Source: Bagarius yarrelli
Taxonomy: Eukaryota; Chordata; Actinopteri; Siluriformes; Sisoridae
DNA length: 64,000 bases
Direction: 5' to 3'
Assembly (NCBI GenBank): GCA_005784505.1
Contig: VCAZ01000017.1
Location: 496,001 to 560,000, forward strand
The translations under genes and the position numbers were made by a program. The notes below the pieces were generated by a model that searched no databases, was not told the origin of the DNA, and was given only the letters and a program-made list of their open reading frames with translations. Below are positions 26,101 through 41,100 of this stretch, one piece after another; position 1 is the first letter of the stretch; the number at the start of each line of letters is the position of its first letter.

Positions 26101-29100
26101 ATGCCCATAAGACATTGGCTGTGTCTTCACATAACTTTTTGTTCCTATTTGCATGAAGTTTTGTATGTTTCATCTAGAGACAGCCCTGAGAAAAAGTAAA
26201 AAAGTGTTTTTTATCTGCCATCCATTGCCATCAAGTATGCCCATCTATTTTTCTAAGCGGATCGCTACTAGGACCGAAGGACTTTGGATCCTGGTACCTG
26301 GATCCCCCCCCGATCAGGCCCAGGCTATAGAACCTCACAAATGCCTGGAGAGGACCAGCTTAATGTTCAGCTTTACAGTAGTGGCTCTGGGTATTTGTGC
26401 CTTAACCATATTGGGTCAAGGCCTCAGAGTGGACCTTGTGTACTGCCACCTCTTAAAGTATGCTCCGAAGGTGACCCTGGTGACCCGGACTTTCTCACCA
26501 AAAGGGCAGTTCTTAGATTTGTCTTTCTGGAGGTACCAGGCTGCGGACACCACTGACCAGTCTTTAGCCTTGGGGAAGTATGCGTTGTAATGCTACGCTT
26601 TTGGGCCCTCATATAAGAGGAGCTCAATGGCTGAGGCTGCCCTTAACCAACAACCTCAAGGCTCCTGGAGCAGCATAGTAGTGCTGAAAAACCGCTGTCT
26701 GCCTTCTTGCCTCCGTGACCGTCTTTATGATGAAGAGCCACAGATGCCTCTATGTCACCACTACTCTGGCTGTCTCTTTAGTGGCCCAAATGACCAGATT
26801 TGCGGACCTGCACAGTTCTCGAACTGTGTCCAGGTCAGCCTCTCTGCCGCCATCTAGATGGTGGGCCTGATAAGCCTGGAGCATGACCATAGTGTGCAGA
26901 TACACTGCAACCAGCCCTGCTGAATGTTTACCTTGCCAACTAGGTCTGAGGTAGTTTTAGGGGGCCTAAAAGGTAGCCTAGGAGTCTTGAGGGATGTAGC
27001 CTGCAGGCTGCAGAGAACTGTACTTCAGGATAGACATTTTATGCCCCTAACAACTGTTCAGATGATTGAGAATCTTTTTAAATTGCAATAATTGTGACAA
27101 GCTATTGTATTACCATTTAGATAGCATTTGCATTTTTTTTTTTCAATTTTTCCATGACCACAGGAGTGTCTTGAGTTTTTCAATATCCCGGAGGCTCGTT
27201 CAGCAAACTACTTCCTAATGGACAAGCGCTGGAATCTCATTCACTATGCCAAGGTATGTGTTTCATGTGGGTTTTTCTTTGCTTTTGAGTTAAGATGTTC
27301 AGTTTTGCTGCATTAATTGTTCTTTTGTAGACATATGTACGAGACATTTACCCTTTCAGAAGATCAGTGTCCCCTCAGCTCAACCTGGTCTTCATGGAAC
27401 CAGAAAAGGGACAGGAGCTCATTCAGAAACAGGTGAATCATCTTAACTGAAGTATTCCTTATTATATCAAGGTGATAAAAAAAAGCTTTATTAAATTTTT
27501 GTTATGAATAAGAATATATTTGAGAAATATTAGTTTGAGTTCATGTACATGAAATAATATTTACAGCAGCACATTTTTCAGGTGTTTTCTAGGAAGCTGG
27601 AGGAAGTGGGTCGAGTTCTCTTCCTCATTTCGCTCACCCAGCACATGCCTGCAATGCACAAACAGTCCCATGTCTCCTTGCTGCAGGAAGACCTACTGCG
27701 TCTGCCCTCTTTTCCCCGCACTGCCATAGACGCAGAGTTCACGCTGTTTAATGAACCTTTGGGTAATTCTTCTGAAGTTATTTTTATATTAACAGCGGTG
27801 GCCAAAGTATTTTTACCGGGTATTTTTTATCAATTATTTTTTATCTTTTTCTGCAGTGTGTAAGTAGGAAATATTAGTTTACATTTCCAAACATTTATTT
27901 GGCCTTTAATTGTAATAATCCAGTGAAATTTTAGTTTGTACATGAAGTCTGATAACAGCCAGTGCTGCACACAGGGATCTGATCTCATCATCATCCAGTC
28001 TGTCTCGAATTACTTAGAGGAAACAGAAAAACCTCAGACAAATTAAATCCAGAAAACTGTGGCAACGTCTCCCAATATTCTTCAAGAGACCCACCTGTAA
28101 AACTATAGTACTAGAAAAATTAGATTTTATTTATCAATTAACAATTAAATCAGTTTGTTGTGATCATCATTTGCATTTAAAGTAGCTTTTCCTCTAACAG
28201 CACTTGCACATAATTTTTATTGGCATGTGCTTCACATTTTTAATGGCTACCTAAAAACAAAGCTGTCATAGTGTTCTATTTTACATTTATATTTACAGCA
28301 TTTGGCAGAAGCCCTTATCCAAAGTGACTTACATTCATCTCTTTTATACAACTGAGCAATTAGGGGTTAAGGGCCTTGCTCAGGGGCCCCGAGAGTGGTG
28401 GCTTGGTGGAGCTGGGAATCGAACCCTCAATCATCAGGTTGGTAGTCCAACACCTTAAGCCATAAGCCCCACTTCCACTTTTTCCCAATAAAAGAAAGCT
28501 GTCATGTTTACAGCTGTGACAGTGAGCACCTATGAGGATCAGCCAAACAGAGTGTTCAAATAAGGTTCACTGTATAAACCCAGTCATTTGCACAATGTTT
28601 TAAAAATGGACACTGTATGACTGTACACCAGTCTGTTTATAGGGACAGCAACTTAACATTTCCATGCCACTATACATGACACTAAACAAAACGTACTGCG
28701 ATTGGTTGCCCTTTGGCCAATAAACGCTGCCATATGTTTCAAACCTCCTGCCATCGGTCTGAAGGTCTGACTATGTAAAGCTAGAAATCCAGAAACTTTA
28801 AGCCATATGACTTATGACCACTGCAATATGAATATATAATGAGTTCATTAAAATTCACCTGTTGCTTATTCAGTTGTTTCATTATATATTCTGAACATTT
28901 AGGAAAAGAGCTTTTTGGCATGGACACGTTGCACAAGGTTTTGTGGATCAAGTTGTTGGAGGAGATGTTTCTGGGCATGCCTAGTGAGTATCCGTGGGGA
29001 GATGAGATCATGCTCTTTCTGAACGTGTTTAACGGAGCCCTGCTGCTCCACCCTGAAGACAGCGCCATCCTCAGGCAGTACACCGCCACAGCCATCAACA

Positions 29101-32100
29101 CTGCTGTGCATTTTAACCATCTGTTCTCGCTCAGTGGCTACCAGTGGATTCTTCCCACAATGCTTCAGGTGTGGAAGCCCTCTGTGACTTGAGCATCAAA
29201 ATTATTAGTAATAAGAGTCTAAATCTATTAATTTCATAGTATTTTAGCCAGTATTTATAAGACATTTTAACATTTTATATATAATACTTTAATTTATTAT
29301 AATAAAATCCTGGGGATAAGTTTGCTGTTAAAAATTAATTAATTTGTTGATACAGGTTATATAGTATAATATTATTTCCTAGTGATATTTTAACAAGGTG
29401 GTGTACTGTGCTAGCGGAAAATTATTCAGGTTTTTTTGTGCTGAACATGCTGTGTACTTTGCTCCATTGCTTTTACCAGGGTTTTGGCTGTAGGGCAGAA
29501 GGCAGTGGTGTTCACTATAATTACAAATATTGCATTGTGCTGCATTTTATTTAACCATATATGATGAAAAAAGGCAATAATCATGCACATCAGTAAAGAC
29601 ACATTTATGGTATGCAGTGTTGGGCATGTTACTTTTAAAAAATAATTTGTTATTTTAAGTTAGTAGATCCCTATTACAAATAGAGTTAATAACTGATGTA
29701 CATTGTTATAAAAGTACTTAATTACCAGGAAAAATAACTATTGCATTACTTTTAAACATGTCAGATAACATGACCCCGATATTAAATAGGTTAACTGAAA
29801 AAAATAGACACTAAATAGAATAAATAATTATAAGAAAATATTGTACACTAATCTGCACTATTTTAATGTTGTGGGGTCATGTGACAATGTGAGGTGCTTC
29901 GTTAGATTAGAATTACTTGCCACAGATGTGGAGCGACTCTTTCTTCATGGTCATAAGCTGCATCTTAACAAGGGAAAACTAGTGCTTAAACTTCTAGTTT
30001 GTGAAAGCGACTTTTGGACTTGCCATTAGTCTGACTTTAGTACTTAAATGTACAGAATTAAGTAGTATGTAATTCCAGGACAGAGCCGAGTGTTGTTGGT
30101 GTGTGTGACTGTTGCATCTTGTGTGTGAACACCCACACTACTATTTGTCTCTTTGTGAGAGACCCTACTCAGATGAAAACCCCTTTAGTGAGCCTAATTT
30201 TAGTAAGGGCGCATTTTATTGTCAGTAATGGTAACGGCATTGTAAAGGGGGAAGCGGTAATTCGTTTATTAGTAACACTGTTGACTTATAATGCCATCAT
30301 TCCCATCACTGAAGTGTGCTATGCAAGTAAAAGTAAAAGTCTTGCATTTACATTTATTTTTAAGGTTAAATACAAACCTGCCTGTCTAAACTATACTTAA
30401 GTGTCAAAAGCTACAGTGCTGCAGTGGCATCCACATGGGAAGTGGTGGCTTAGTGGTTAAGGTGTTGGACTGATACCAGAAAGACTGGGGTTCGATTCCC
30501 AGCACTGTGGGCCCCTGAGCATCCGCCAAATGCTGTTAATGTAAATGTAAAAGCTACAGTACTGACCAAGTCCATTTTTAAAATAGTCTTCTATAAAGAA
30601 AGACTTTGATGCAGTGTTCTATTTTGGAAAACAAGATGGGCCTAACAATGCCCCGGCTTTCATAAATAGTCTGAAATATTTTCTGTAGATATGTCTGTGG
30701 ATGCCACTGTGAATAAAAAGTTGGCTTTAAAGAGTGTGCTGTACTATGAGGTTCAATGTAAAGGTCTGTCATGTTCAGATATTTTAGCTCATCCAGTTAA
30801 AGTACAGACAAAGTTTAATGCCCACACACAGACTAAAGATTTGTCCATCTCTGCATTAGGGGTACATTTTGTAACAATTTCTATGCATAATTGAAGTAGC
30901 TAAATTAAACACTGTTTACTCATTATTCTGCTTTGTTATTTACTATCCTGGGTTTGTTCTTTATCACATCAGACATATGCTGATTATGAAAGTAACCCAT
31001 TGCTGCGTCGAGGTATTGAGTTCTGCTGCCGGCAGTTTTACGTTCTCCACCGTAAACCATTCATCCTGCAGCTGTTTGCCAGTGTGGCCCCACTGCTGGA
31101 GTTCACTGTGAGTGACTAAATCCTTATAGCTTATAATTCTACTCCAAGTCTCATGCACTTTAAAAGTAGTTAGGAAACATTTAGCGCTAGTTATTTCTAT
31201 TTTTCGGTTGGGTTATGATTATGTCCTCCCTTAGACTTGCACCAGCACTGGACTGTCTAAGGGTGTGTCTGCACAGTGTCTGTTTGACCTGCTGGTGTCC
31301 CTGGAAGGAGAAACAGCTGACAGCTTGGATGCTCTGGAGCTGGTCAAAGCTGAGAAACCACTACGTTCTTTGGGTAAGAGGTTATGTTATACACTTTTTT
31401 ACTACCACTTGATGTTTTTTTTCCTGTTAAAACTCACTTGTTAGACATTTCTTCTATTTAGATTTTTGCTATGGCAATGAGGACCTTGCCTTCTCCATAA
31501 GCGAATCCATTAAGCTGTGTGTAACTGTGGTGGCCTATGCTCCTGAATCCTTTCGAAGGTGTGCAACTGAAAATACAATACACCAATTAGTCTTTCTCTG
31601 TGATACTACACTGTATGGCCAAAAGTTTGTTGACACCTTACCAGCACACCCACCAAAATCCCTTGATGCAGGTGGAAGCACACAGTTGTCTAGAATGTTT
31701 TTTTAATGTTATAGCATTACATTATTCCCTCACTGAAACTAAAAGACTTAAATAATGTTCCAGCATGAGAAAGCCCCTGAGCTCCATGAGGACATGGTGT
31801 GTTCTGGTTGGTTTGCAGAAAAACTCAGGAGCCCTGATTCTGACTCAACCCCACTAAACACTATTGTGATGTACTGGAACCCAGACTGCACCCAGACCTC
31901 CTCACATGACATTAGCTTCTGAATTCACTGATACTATTGTAGCTTAATGGAAAACTCTGCAAAGCCATGCTCCGCGTTCTAGTGGAAACGTCTTCCAGAA
32001 GTGTGGAGGTTACCATAGGAGTTAGAAGTGACACTAAATCTGGACTAGAATGTTTGAAACACATGTGATTGTAATGGTCTGGTGTCCCAATACTTTTGTC

Positions 32101-35100
32101 CATAGAAATAATTTCTGTGTTAAATCATTATGCTTGCATTTTTTTTCCAGTCTACAGATGCTAATGGTTCTAGAGGCGTTAGTTCCTTGTTATTTGCAGA
32201 GGCTAAAGAGTAACGGTCAGGCCCTGGAGTCGGCGTCTGTAGCCAGAGATGAGATTGCAGCCATAGCTGCACTGGCCACGTCACTGCAGGCACTCCTCTA
32301 CAGTGTGGAGGCCCTGACACGGTTTGTTCCTATTGTTCTTTTTTTACACAGCTACACACATCCCTCTTCGATTCACAGACATGGTTTATTGCTACCCTGT
32401 TGTGCATTTCTTTATTTTTCTGAACAGTTTATGAACTTTTAATTTTTTAACATTTTTTTAACCATTTTTGGGATGGCAAAGTGGTTTCTAGCCGTGATCT
32501 CAGCTTGACTGTGATTTGCTGGAAGCCACAAGAATGTAGATATAGGAAAATATACTAAAGACAAAAAAACAGACATCAAAGTAAAAGAAAAGGAAATGGT
32601 GGCTCACTGGTTAAGGTGTTGGACTGCTACCAGAAGCACCAATGTTCGATTCCCAGCACCACCAAGCCACCACTGTGGGCTCCTGAGCAAAGCCCTTATC
32701 CCCCAATTGCTCAGTTGTATAAAATAGATAATTGTAAGTTGCTCTGGCTAAAAGCATCTGCCAAATGCTGTAAATGCAATCTTACAGCAATAACATGTAG
32801 TGTTTATCTTACAATAAATAACAGAGAGGATTAAATTCATTTAGGTTGGTGAGTATAATTAGCATTCTGTAGAGTAGACGGGTGCTGGCTTTGCTGGGAG
32901 TTGAAGTCTGTGGCACCATGTTTGATTGTCATTACATTTACATTTACAGCATTTGGCAGACACCCTTATCCAGAGTGACTTTAATTTATGTCTTTTATAC
33001 AACTGAGCTTTGCTCAGGGGCCCAATGGTGGTAGCTTGTTGGAGCTGGGAATCGAACCCACAGCCTTCACAATAAGACCTTGGGTTCCGCAGGTCTTATT
33101 ATCATTATGCATGTTAATAAGACCTGCGGAGTTGTGCACTGTTACAGTGTGTCATGTATATTTACTATATCTGACTTTTTTTGGTCATATTTTTAAAAAA
33201 GTTGAAAAAAAAAGAAACCCAGCTATCAAAGTTTTATGTCATGATTTAAGAATCAATTTCATGTATATAAAATGCTTATTACAAGGCTTTATTTGCTGTA
33301 AAATCTCTTTAATATAAATGGTCCTGTAATACTTATTTGCTGTACATGTTGTGGATTGTTTTCAGACCTATGACTGCACCTCAGATGAGTCGCTGTGATC
33401 AGGGTCATAAAGGAGGAACTACTGCCAACCACACAATGTCTGGTGGACCAAATATTAGGTCAGGGTTGTCCTTAATGGTTGATACTTAAATCAATAGATC
33501 AAAGTTGTAAAAAAAATTTCAACAAATACACAGAGATAACCTGCACCTGCTGGAGGAAGGTCAAGGCATGCCCAGGGAGGAGCTAGATGAGCGCTTTGCC
33601 CGGGAGGAATTTCGCCGTCCTCGAGAGTCCCTGCTTAACATCTGCACTGAGTTCTACAAACACTGTGGCCCACGACTGAAGATCCTGCAGAACGTCGCTG
33701 GAGAACCCCGAGTCACTGCATTAGAGCTGCTGGATATAAAGTCTCATATGAGGTATGAGATTTAGAGCAAAAAGTATTGCACTGCGCTCAGGATGTTGAA
33801 TGTGTATACAATCACAAGTTTGCATGAATCTTCTAAAATCTGCTAAATGTTAATCGCTTAAAAAAAGCTTTTTAAAGCAAGCATTTGTTTATCTGCTTAC
33901 ATCAAAGGTCACCAAACTCGGTCCTGCAGAGTTTCACTCCAACCCTAATCAAACACACCTGAACCAACTAATCAAGGTCTTGCTATGTATACTTCAACCT
34001 TACAGGCAGGTGTGTTGAGGCAAGTTGGAGCTAAACTCTCCAGCACCAAGTCTAGTGACTGTCTGGTCTACACTGTCTTCGCTATACCTGCCAACTGACT
34101 CAGCATTTGGCAACTGAAGTCAAATCAAATTTTTTATTATTTTTTATTATTATTTGTCTATATACACTTTATGAACAAAAGTATTAGCACCCAGTTCCAT
34201 TGCCACATGTGTATAAAATCCCAGCCATACATTCCCGCATTCACAGATATTTGTGGGGGGAAATGTGGTTTGTGGAACCTCATCCGTGCTTGATATTAAA
34301 CTAAAAGTAATATGTCTGAACACCCAGAAACAGCAGCAATTAGCCCCCAACACTGAAAGCAATGTAGGAATGTTAAGGAAGTTTTTTTAAAGGTTAAGCT
34401 AGACCCCTTACTTGTTAAAGCTTCAGCATACCAAGACATTTTTGAAAAACAGTTTGGAGAACACTTTTTTTTATTCCAACATGACCGGTTGCCACAGCAA
34501 GGTCTATAAACTGATGGTAGAATGACCTCCACCCCATCAAACACTGTAGTGATGAACAATAGTAGCCATGCTTATTTAAAAAAGTAACAACTTACAGTTA
34601 CTAATTACTTTCTGCAAATAAAAACTAAGGTATAAATCAATATAAAATCAACTAATTACAAGGTAAAGTAACTACTGTGTTTAGAAACAAATAAATTGGC
34701 TGCCCCAAATATTAAATAGTTTAAATAAATGAAATGGACACTAAATAGAATAAATTATTATAAAACATTGATTTAATGAAGTATAAGTAGTGCTTATACT
34801 TTAAGTTCCGTAAGGGGACCATTGAACTCGTTGGACTTCCAAATTTCATTCATACTACCCATAACCTAAAATATATAGAATATACTTTTTTAATAACCAC
34901 AAAATACATACTTTTTTATATGTCTTACAAAATTAACTAGTATGCTATTTTGGAAATGTGCATGCTTGTGTGTGAACACCCATGGTACTCAAGCCAATGT
35001 ACGTAAGCCAGTCATCATCAGTTATGTGGTTGTCTCCCACCCCCAACACACATATAAACACACATCAATCAGTGTCCCACTTCATTCCACATGCACCAGA

Positions 35101-38100
35101 GAAAAAAGTTGGTAAAGCCTTTCATTTATAATGCTGTTATTCCCCTCACTGGTGATGAATAGAAACACAGATTGCAAGCCATGCCTTCTTGTCCAACATC
35201 AGTGCCATGTCATTTAAGTCATTTTTGCTGTCATGGTCACATGTTATAATTTTGTTTGTGTAGTGTAACATCTATACATTGAATGAAATGTGGTTCTCTC
35301 AGGACCGCGTCGCAACACATAACAGTTCAGCACCATAGTCAACAAAATAAAGTTCTATTGCGTGACAGTGTAAGACAGATGAGTGCAAACAGCACAATAA
35401 ATACACAGGACAATAAATACACAGTGACTGTGTTATTTTAAATTGTCACAGACTTTATTTTAATTGGTTTACAGCCTTTAGTGAGGTTTAACAAAAAAAA
35501 CATCACTAGGGATAAAACTATTTGATTATAATTTTAAAAAAGTACTGTGAATCATGTTCTCAATACTGTAACCAGAGTGTATGGAGGTTGTTACTTTTCC
35601 AGCTGTAGAAAGTAGAAGTGAAAATACAGATGGTCAGAACAGATGTAATATGGTCCTCTTTAATTTGTTTAATAGACTGGCAGAGATTGCACATTCGCTT
35701 TTAAAGTTGGCGCCGTACGACACTCTGACCATGGAGAGCCGCGGCCTGCGCCGCTACATCAACGAAATGCTGCCCATCACCGACTGGTCATCAGAAGCAG
35801 TGCGACCAGCTCTTATCCTCATCCTCAAGCGCCTGGACCGCATGTTCAACAAGATCCACAAAATGCCCACGCTCAGGTGCGCCCGCCCACAGGCTCTGTA
35901 CTCCAGGTCTGTCTACTTTTCCTCAGTCGCCGTTTCTGCCTGTTTCTGCCTCCCTCCCTCCCTCCCTCGCATCTCTTTTGAGATGCAGTGCTCATCGTTG
36001 TCGCCGTGTTTTAGTGCTGTGTGCTTCGTCTGTGCCCACAGCTTTTTTGTAAGGTCTTGATGTGTTTGAGTGTGTATACGTTGTGCCAAGGTGGGTATGA
36101 GGTAAGTTGGAGTGAGTGATATTTGTGCATCATATGACCACTAAAAAACATATATAATAACAGAGCTACTGCAATAGATCTTTATTAAAGCTTTTAATAA
36201 AATTGTGTTTTTCAAGTTATTTTTAGTTTTTTTGTTTAGTTGTTATCTTGTAAATGAAATGCATTTGCATCCAAACTCAACCTACGACTATGACAGAGTG
36301 TAGAGCATTTACAAATTAGTTTTGGTTATGTCAAATGCAGTGAAGTTTTGAAATGTAGTTCATATTTGTTCTTCTAAAACACTGGTGTTTGTGGGTTTTT
36401 CCCAGACGACAGGTGGAATGGGAGGCAGCCAGCAGTCTGATTGAGGGGATTTGTCTGACTCTACATCGCCAGCCAATAATTTCCTTTCTCCCTCACCTGC
36501 GCTCTCTCATCAACGTCTGTGTCAACCTGGTGAGCATCAATAATCATGGAAACACAGAGCACATAGTGATGACTTGACTTTTAAAACGTACTATGTAGCA
36601 AATTGATTACACGCTATAAAACACTGGAATTTAAACCATTGATGGACTGGCTCCTCTATTCTAATAGTGTGAATTGTGTATTTATCTTTTCAGGTAATGG
36701 GTGTGGTTGGACCCTCCAGCGTGGCAGATGGTCTTCCTTTGCTGCATCTAAGTCCTTACCTCTCACCTCCTCTCCCATTCAGCACAGCTGTGGTTCGCTT
36801 AGTAGCCATGCAGATCCAAGTAATGCACACCAGCTGTTGTAGCTGGGGACACAGTCCTAAATATAAAGTAACTCAGTCATTTGACGAAGGTCTTACTTCT
36901 CTTTTATTAATAGGCTTTAAAGGATGACTTCCCTCTAAGTCAGGTGATTTCACCATTTACCAATCAGGAGAGGCGAGAAGGCATGCTACTCAACCTTCTG
37001 ATACCATTTGTGCTGACTGTTGGCTCAGGAAGCAAAGGTCAGTGTTGAAAATAAATACATAAATTATTCTCAAGTATGTATGTAACCTCTGCACTTCTGG
37101 AAAGGCTTTTCACTCAATTTTAGAGTGAGGGCACAAGGATTCACTCTTTTACTCGGTGAATTATAAGTGAGATCAGGCACAGAAGTTAAAATAAGAGGTC
37201 TGGGGTAAAGCCAGCATTCCAGTTCTTTTAAAAGGTTTTTCAGTGAAATGAATGCTTCAACAAATAGAGACATCCTAGACCACAGGTGTCAACATTCCAG
37301 GGCCACCACCCTGCAGAGTTTAGCTTCAACCCTAATTAATTGCCTCCTTTTAAAAAATTCATGTTTTGTGGTTTGGAATAAGGTTGAAACTAAACTCTGC
37401 AGGACATTGGCCCTCTGGGAACTGAGTTGGACACCCCTGCCCTAAATGATTATGTGCCACAGTTTTGATAGGTGTGCTGGTAAAGTGATTACAAACATAT
37501 GGTCATAAAATATATATGAATGTAGGATATAAGGTGCATTACTTTTAAAGTTATCGTTTATGAGCAAGTAAGAGGTGAACATAGCGGTAAGGAACGTCCT
37601 GCATTGAAAAAATAACCCAAAACCAGTTATCTTAAGTGCAACTCCGTAATTAGAGATTTATTCTAAGATGAAAGGAATTACGACACCTGGCTATCACATT
37701 AATGTGTGTTTGTTGAACATTCAATTTCCTGATTTAGTCTCACTCTTTCTCTTATAGTAACCTTAACAATACTGGATTTTTTTTACTGTGGTGCTGTAAA
37801 AGTTAGTTCCAGTAAAAGGAAATCTTAATGCTTCATTATTTAGACACAAAGGGTTAGGGATAATTGTGCTTTTAATTTTGTGATAACAACAGGAAAGATT
37901 TATGGAGATGCAGTTGGTTACACATTGTGTGTCAGTCTTGACATATCTTTAAACTTGGGTTTACATGTATTGCTGCCACAGACAGTCCTCAGATTGAGCA
38001 GGCGGAGGTCTTCCTGCTCCTGCAGACAGTCATTAACATCCTGCTGCCTCCACGCATCATCAGCACATCTCGTAGTAAAAACTTTGTCTTGGATGCCTCG

Positions 38101-41100
38101 CCAGCACACTGCTCCACACCTGGAGACACGGGCAAGGACTTGCGCCGAGAGGGACTGGCCGAGTCTACTAGCCAAGCCGCTTATCTAGGTACATATATTT
38201 AACCAGAAATTTAAGAACATAGAATACAACTAGGAACTACATATTTTTGTTTTGGGCATGTTATAATTGTATTCAGATAAATGAATAAAGGATACAGTAA
38301 TAATTCTCTTTGTATTCTCTCACACACACAGCTCTAAAGGTGGTGCTGGTGTGCTTTGAGAGGCAGCTGGGTAATCAGTGGTACAGACTTAGTCTGCAGG
38401 TGAAGGAGATGGCTCTGCGTAAAGTGGGCGGTCTTGCTTTCTGGGATTTCATCGACTTTATAGTACGCACTCGCATTCCTATCTTTGTGCTCCTGCGGCC
38501 CTTTATACAGTGCAAGGTAAGCAAATTCCAGAATCGACATATAAAAAACCCAGCCACGAGTATCATTCCCTTCTTTTTTTAAATCCTATAGAGATAAAGG
38601 AGAAACTAGATTAAGGGTTAGTTATTTGTCACATGTTCATTATAGCATAGACAAATTTTTTTTTTTTTATCTCAGTTTGTTAGGAAATTAGGGTTAGTGT
38701 ACAGCCGAGAGCAGGGAGAATTAAAGGCCTTGTTCATAACAGTTGCAACTTGGTGGTGTTAATCTCACCCCTGTTATAATAACCCTGTTTTAAGGTCTAT
38801 GCATTGATTACCAATGCTCTTGTTGGCTTCTAAGTCTTTAAATGGTTTAGAAATCTGATGATAGATCACCAACCTGCAGGAGCCCTTAAGAGTGCCTATT
38901 TAAGTCTCTTATTGGTTCCCTAAACCAGAATAAAATATAGAGATGATCAAGCATTTGCCGAGGCCGCTCTAAGACTTTGGAATAGTCTACATACACAAAT
39001 CAGAGCTGCTCCAATATTTTCCAGTTTTAAATCCAGGTTAAAATCATTTTTATTTGCTTGGGCGTGTTATTCGTGATTTGTAATCGTTTTGCTTTATGTT
39101 CTACTGTTTTTTTTGTGACTTGTTTTTGTCTTAGTTCTGTTAATCTTTTATTATTTTGTACAGTGAAAATAGATGGATGGGTGGGCTCTTTGAGGCATGC
39201 TGCATCAGTAAAGTGTTTTAATAATTACTTGATAAAATTTTTTCTTACTTTTGCAGCTGCTAACCCAGCCGGCAGAGTCTCAGGAGGAGATCACAGCCCG
39301 ACATCACATTGCTGATCAGCTGGAAAGGCGCTTCATCCCACGCTCACTCTGCAAGAGCTCACTGTTCGCTGAATTCAACAATGAGCTTAAGATTCTAAAG
39401 GAGGCTGTTCACAGTGGCTCAGGTAGGAACACAGTCACAGAAATTGAATTCAGTGAAATATATGAAAGTTTATTGTGATGTTAAAGACAACTGATGTAAC
39501 TAGAGAAAAAATTATTTTGTGGTCCAACTGGGTAATATGATGTTCTTAAAAGTCATTGGATTTTAATAGACATAGCTGTGGTTTAGATATTGCACTGAAT
39601 AATAAGAACACACTGCAGTCAGTTCTTGAAATAAGTAACAGCTGTGTTGGATTAATAATACCATAACAATCACTATAAATGCCCAAATATTTTGATGTTA
39701 TAATTATTTTCCTAAAATAACCCTGAAAATATTGCCTACAAACCTTGATTCTACTAAAGTTGGGGTGTTAAACGTAGATAGAAACAGAATACATTGACCT
39801 ACAAATCCTTTTTAAACCATATTCAATTGAAATCATTACAAAGACAAGATATGCAAGATACAAACTGAAAAACTTTATTGCGTCACTCATTTTAAATTTG
39901 ATTCCTCCAACACGTTCCAAATAGCTGGGACAGGGATAACAAAAGACTGGGAACTTTGGAGACTCCTCCTTTAATACCTGTTTGGAACATTCCACAGGTG
40001 AACAAGTTAATTGGAAACAGGTGAGCGTCATGATTGGTATGAAAGGCTCAGTTATTTAAAGATGGGTCTTGGTTCACCACTTTGTGAACAACTGCATGAG
40101 TAAATAGTCCAGTTTAGAAACAACTTTTCTAAATTTTCAACTGCAAAGAATTTAGAAATTTCTACATTTCATAATAAAATGGCTGTGACCTTCAATCCCT
40201 CAGATGGCACTGCAATAAAATTATACATCATTCTGTGAAGAAAATTACCACGTGGGATCAGGAACAGTTTGGAAAACCATTGTTAGTTAAAACAGTTTAT
40301 CTATAAGTTTAAGCTAAAACTGTACCATGCGAAGTCATACAGCAACACCCAGAAACACCACCGGCTTCTCTGAACCTGAAATCAACTGAGATAGACTGGT
40401 GTAAAATGGAAGTGTGTGCTGTGGTTTGAGGAGTCCATTTTTTGAAAATCATGGACATTGTGTTCTCTGGGCTAAAGAAGATAAAGTTTATTAGTTTAAA
40501 CATTGCATAGCTTGTTTTTAATTTTAAATATGGGTCAACAAGGATGTAACGGTAATCCCAGACAGAGACATGGAGTGGTTGAAAGCCAGCGGGTGCATTT
40601 ATTGAAACGTAGAGAAACAAAACACAAACCACTGATGAAGGGCTAGGAAACATAGCATGGGCGGATAACAGGAGACGAAAGACGAGGAGAGAGACAAAGC
40701 CAGGGACAATGGAACACTGGAGACAGGAGTAGCAGGAATCTGGAAAACAAACACTAAACAGCATTTACATTTACAGCATTTGGCAGATGCTCTTATCCAG
40801 AGTGACTTACATTTATCTCATTTATACAACTGAGCAATTGGGGGTTAAGGTCCTTACTCAGGGGCCCAGCAGTGGTGGCTTGGTGAAGCTGGGAATCGAA
40901 CCCACAATCTTTGTGTTGGACTGCCAACCCTTAACCATGAGCCACCACTTCCCCGTGTACTCACAGTAACGTGAGTACTACAATATATGAGAGTCTGGCA
41001 AAGAGAACTGTGTTTGAGACCAGATGGAAATAGACTGACTAAGGTGCTCCTTTTATAGAAGGGTGTGAGTGTGTGAGAGGAGATTACAGATTGTGTTCAG

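Noticed and set aside
26153..26590. 145-codon plus-strand open frame
   Set aside because: It lies opposite a decayed DIRS-like fragment and has no recognisable domain.
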